7,119 nucleotides of DNA from contig CAMAYA010000062.1 in assembly GCA_945862275.1 (NCBI GenBank), positions 1 to 7,119 of the forward strand, written 5' to 3'. Below the pieces are notes generated by a model, which had not been told where the DNA came from, searched no databases, and saw only the letters and a program-made list of their open reading frames with translations. Below are positions 6,363 to 7,119 of the stretch, piece after piece (positions within the stretch are counted from its first letter, which is position 1; every line of letters begins with the position of its first letter). Made by a program: the position numbers and the translations under genes. This stretch comes from Legionella genomosp. 1 (GTDB lineage: Bacteria > Pseudomonadota > Gammaproteobacteria > Legionellales > Legionellaceae).

Positions 6363-6391
6363 TTGAAAATAAGACTATATCACAATATGGT
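6363..6391 (+). promoter_or_regulatory. Likely sigma70 promoter for lepA
   Basis: TTGAAA (6363-6368) and TATGGT (6386-6391) are separated by exactly 17 bases and match the consensus at five of six and four of six positions. Transcription would begin near 6398, leaving a leader of about 75 bases before the lepA TTG. It overlaps the predicted mltB -10 element on the other strand. Confidence 0.5.
6374..6382 (-). promoter_or_regulatory. Extended -10 promoter element for the mltB-gspL-gspM operon
   Basis: The minus strand reads TGATATAGT (6382-6374), an extended -10 motif (TGn followed by TATAGT, five of six). The expected -35 position is a poor match, which extended -10 promoters tolerate. Transcription would start near 6367, with a leader of about 37 bases before the mltB ATG at 6330. 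The element lies inside the lepA promoter spacer. Confidence 0.42.
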
Positions 6392-6471
6392 CATGAGAAT
6401 CTCTAGCATAAGCTCTTTATAGACAGCCTAAATTAGGTTAAACTACCGCATTTTACTGCTAGGCAAATCAA

Positions 6472-7119
6472 TTGAGCGACCTGACGCGCATTCGAAACTT
6501 TTCTATTATTGCCCATATCGATCATGGGAAGTCGACCTTGGCTGACCGATTTATTCAACAATGCGGTGGCTTGTCTGCTCGTGAAATGGGGGCCCAAGTT
6601 CTTGACTCCATGGATATTGAACGTGAACGAGGCATTACAATCAAGGCACAAAGTGTTTCTTTGAATTATACCGCCCTCGACGGCATAACGTATTTGTTAA
6701 ACTTTATTGATACGCCGGGAAATGTGGATTTCAGCTAGGAAGTCTCTCGCTCGCTTGCTGCGTGTGAAGGCGCCATATTAGTCGTTGATGCGGCGCAAGG
6801 GGTTGAAGCACAAACCGTGGCCGTATGCTACACAGCCATTGACCAAGGGCTTTATGTCTTGCCTGTTTTGAACAAAATTGACTTGCCACAGGCCGAACCC
6901 GAACGCGTGATCACGGAAATCGAAGACATTATTGGTCTTGATGCACACGATTCCATTCGAGTCAGTGCCAAAAGCGGATTGGGCGTGGATGACGTTTTGG
7001 AAGCCCTGGTTCAACGCATTCCCCCACCCCAAGGCGACCGTGACGCCCCCTTGCAGGCGCTGATCATTGACTCTTGGTTTGATAGTTATTTAGGCGTGGT
7101 CTCCTTGGTTCGTATCGTC
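6472..7119 (+). pseudogene. lepA: lepA (elongation factor 4), 5' part, interrupted by an in-frame TAG
   Basis: EF4/LepA is a ribosome-binding translational GTPase with a back-translocation or initiation-related role. 216 codons are visible, starting at TTG 6472 (MSDLTRIRNFSIIAHIDHGK); only a weak AGG lies 8 bases upstream, but no other start fits the conserved N-terminus. The G domain shows the P-loop AHIDHGKST (14-22), switch I RERGITIK, switch II FIDTPGN (78-84), NKID (134-137) and SAK (165-167), then the start of domain 2 (WFDSYLGVVSLVRI). Two defects stand out: TAG at 6736-6738 (codon 89) replaces the Tyr of the usual DFSYEVSRS, and AAT at 6721 (residue 84) replaces the invariant His of DTPGH. 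Downstream codons remain conserved with no second stop or frameshift. The stopped peptide would be 88 residues, too short to fold as a GTPase. The gene continues beyond the window. Confidence 0.88.

Noticed and set aside
6778..7032. Minus-strand ORF opposite lepA
   Set aside because: It is antisense to conserved LepA codons (NKID to SAK), so it is a shadow of that gene.

Overview
The window looks like chromosome from a gammaproteobacterium of moderate GC. Type II secretion subunits GspL and GspM, a MltB transglycosylase, a DamX-like SPOR lipoprotein, a dGTPase and lepA are all typical of that class. An ankyrin-repeat remnant beside a large unrecognised ORF would suit a host-associated lineage such as Legionellales, but that placement is inference and no marker here proves it.

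Layout. Positions 1-1293 (minus strand) are one uninterrupted reading frame that leaves the window at its 3' end; I do not recognise the product. It abuts a 5'-truncated ankyrin-repeat fragment on the plus strand (about 1290-1544), which meets the 3' end of dgt (2869-1547, minus strand). The 297 bases between dgt and the next annotated start (2870-3166) hold a likely dgt promoter, overlapping plus-strand mini-ORFs and several inverted repeats. They lead into a SPOR-domain lipoprotein gene (3167-3697, plus strand).

Converging on the lipoprotein gene is a tight minus-strand operon, mltB - gspL - gspM (6330 to 3687). mltB and gspL are 11 bases apart, and gspL and gspM share a GTGA overlap. GspL and GspM form part of the inner-membrane platform of the type II secretion machine, and MltB cuts peptidoglycan, so the operon pairs a wall-cutting enzyme with an envelope-spanning secretion system. 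The divergent region 6331-6471 appears to carry interleaved promoters for mltB and lepA.

The right end is the first third of lepA (elongation factor 4, plus strand from 6472). It carries an in-frame TAG at codon 89, and the normally invariant histidine of the DTPGH motif is asparagine, yet the frame stays open and conserved to the window edge. This is either a very young pseudogene, a sequence error, or a recoded or read-through gene.

The points most worth a second look are the lepA lesion, the mini-ORF and inverted-repeat leader upstream of the SPOR lipoprotein, and the junction between the unknown gene and the ankyrin remnant. I saw no RNA genes, CRISPR array, insertion sequence or convincing rho-independent terminator.
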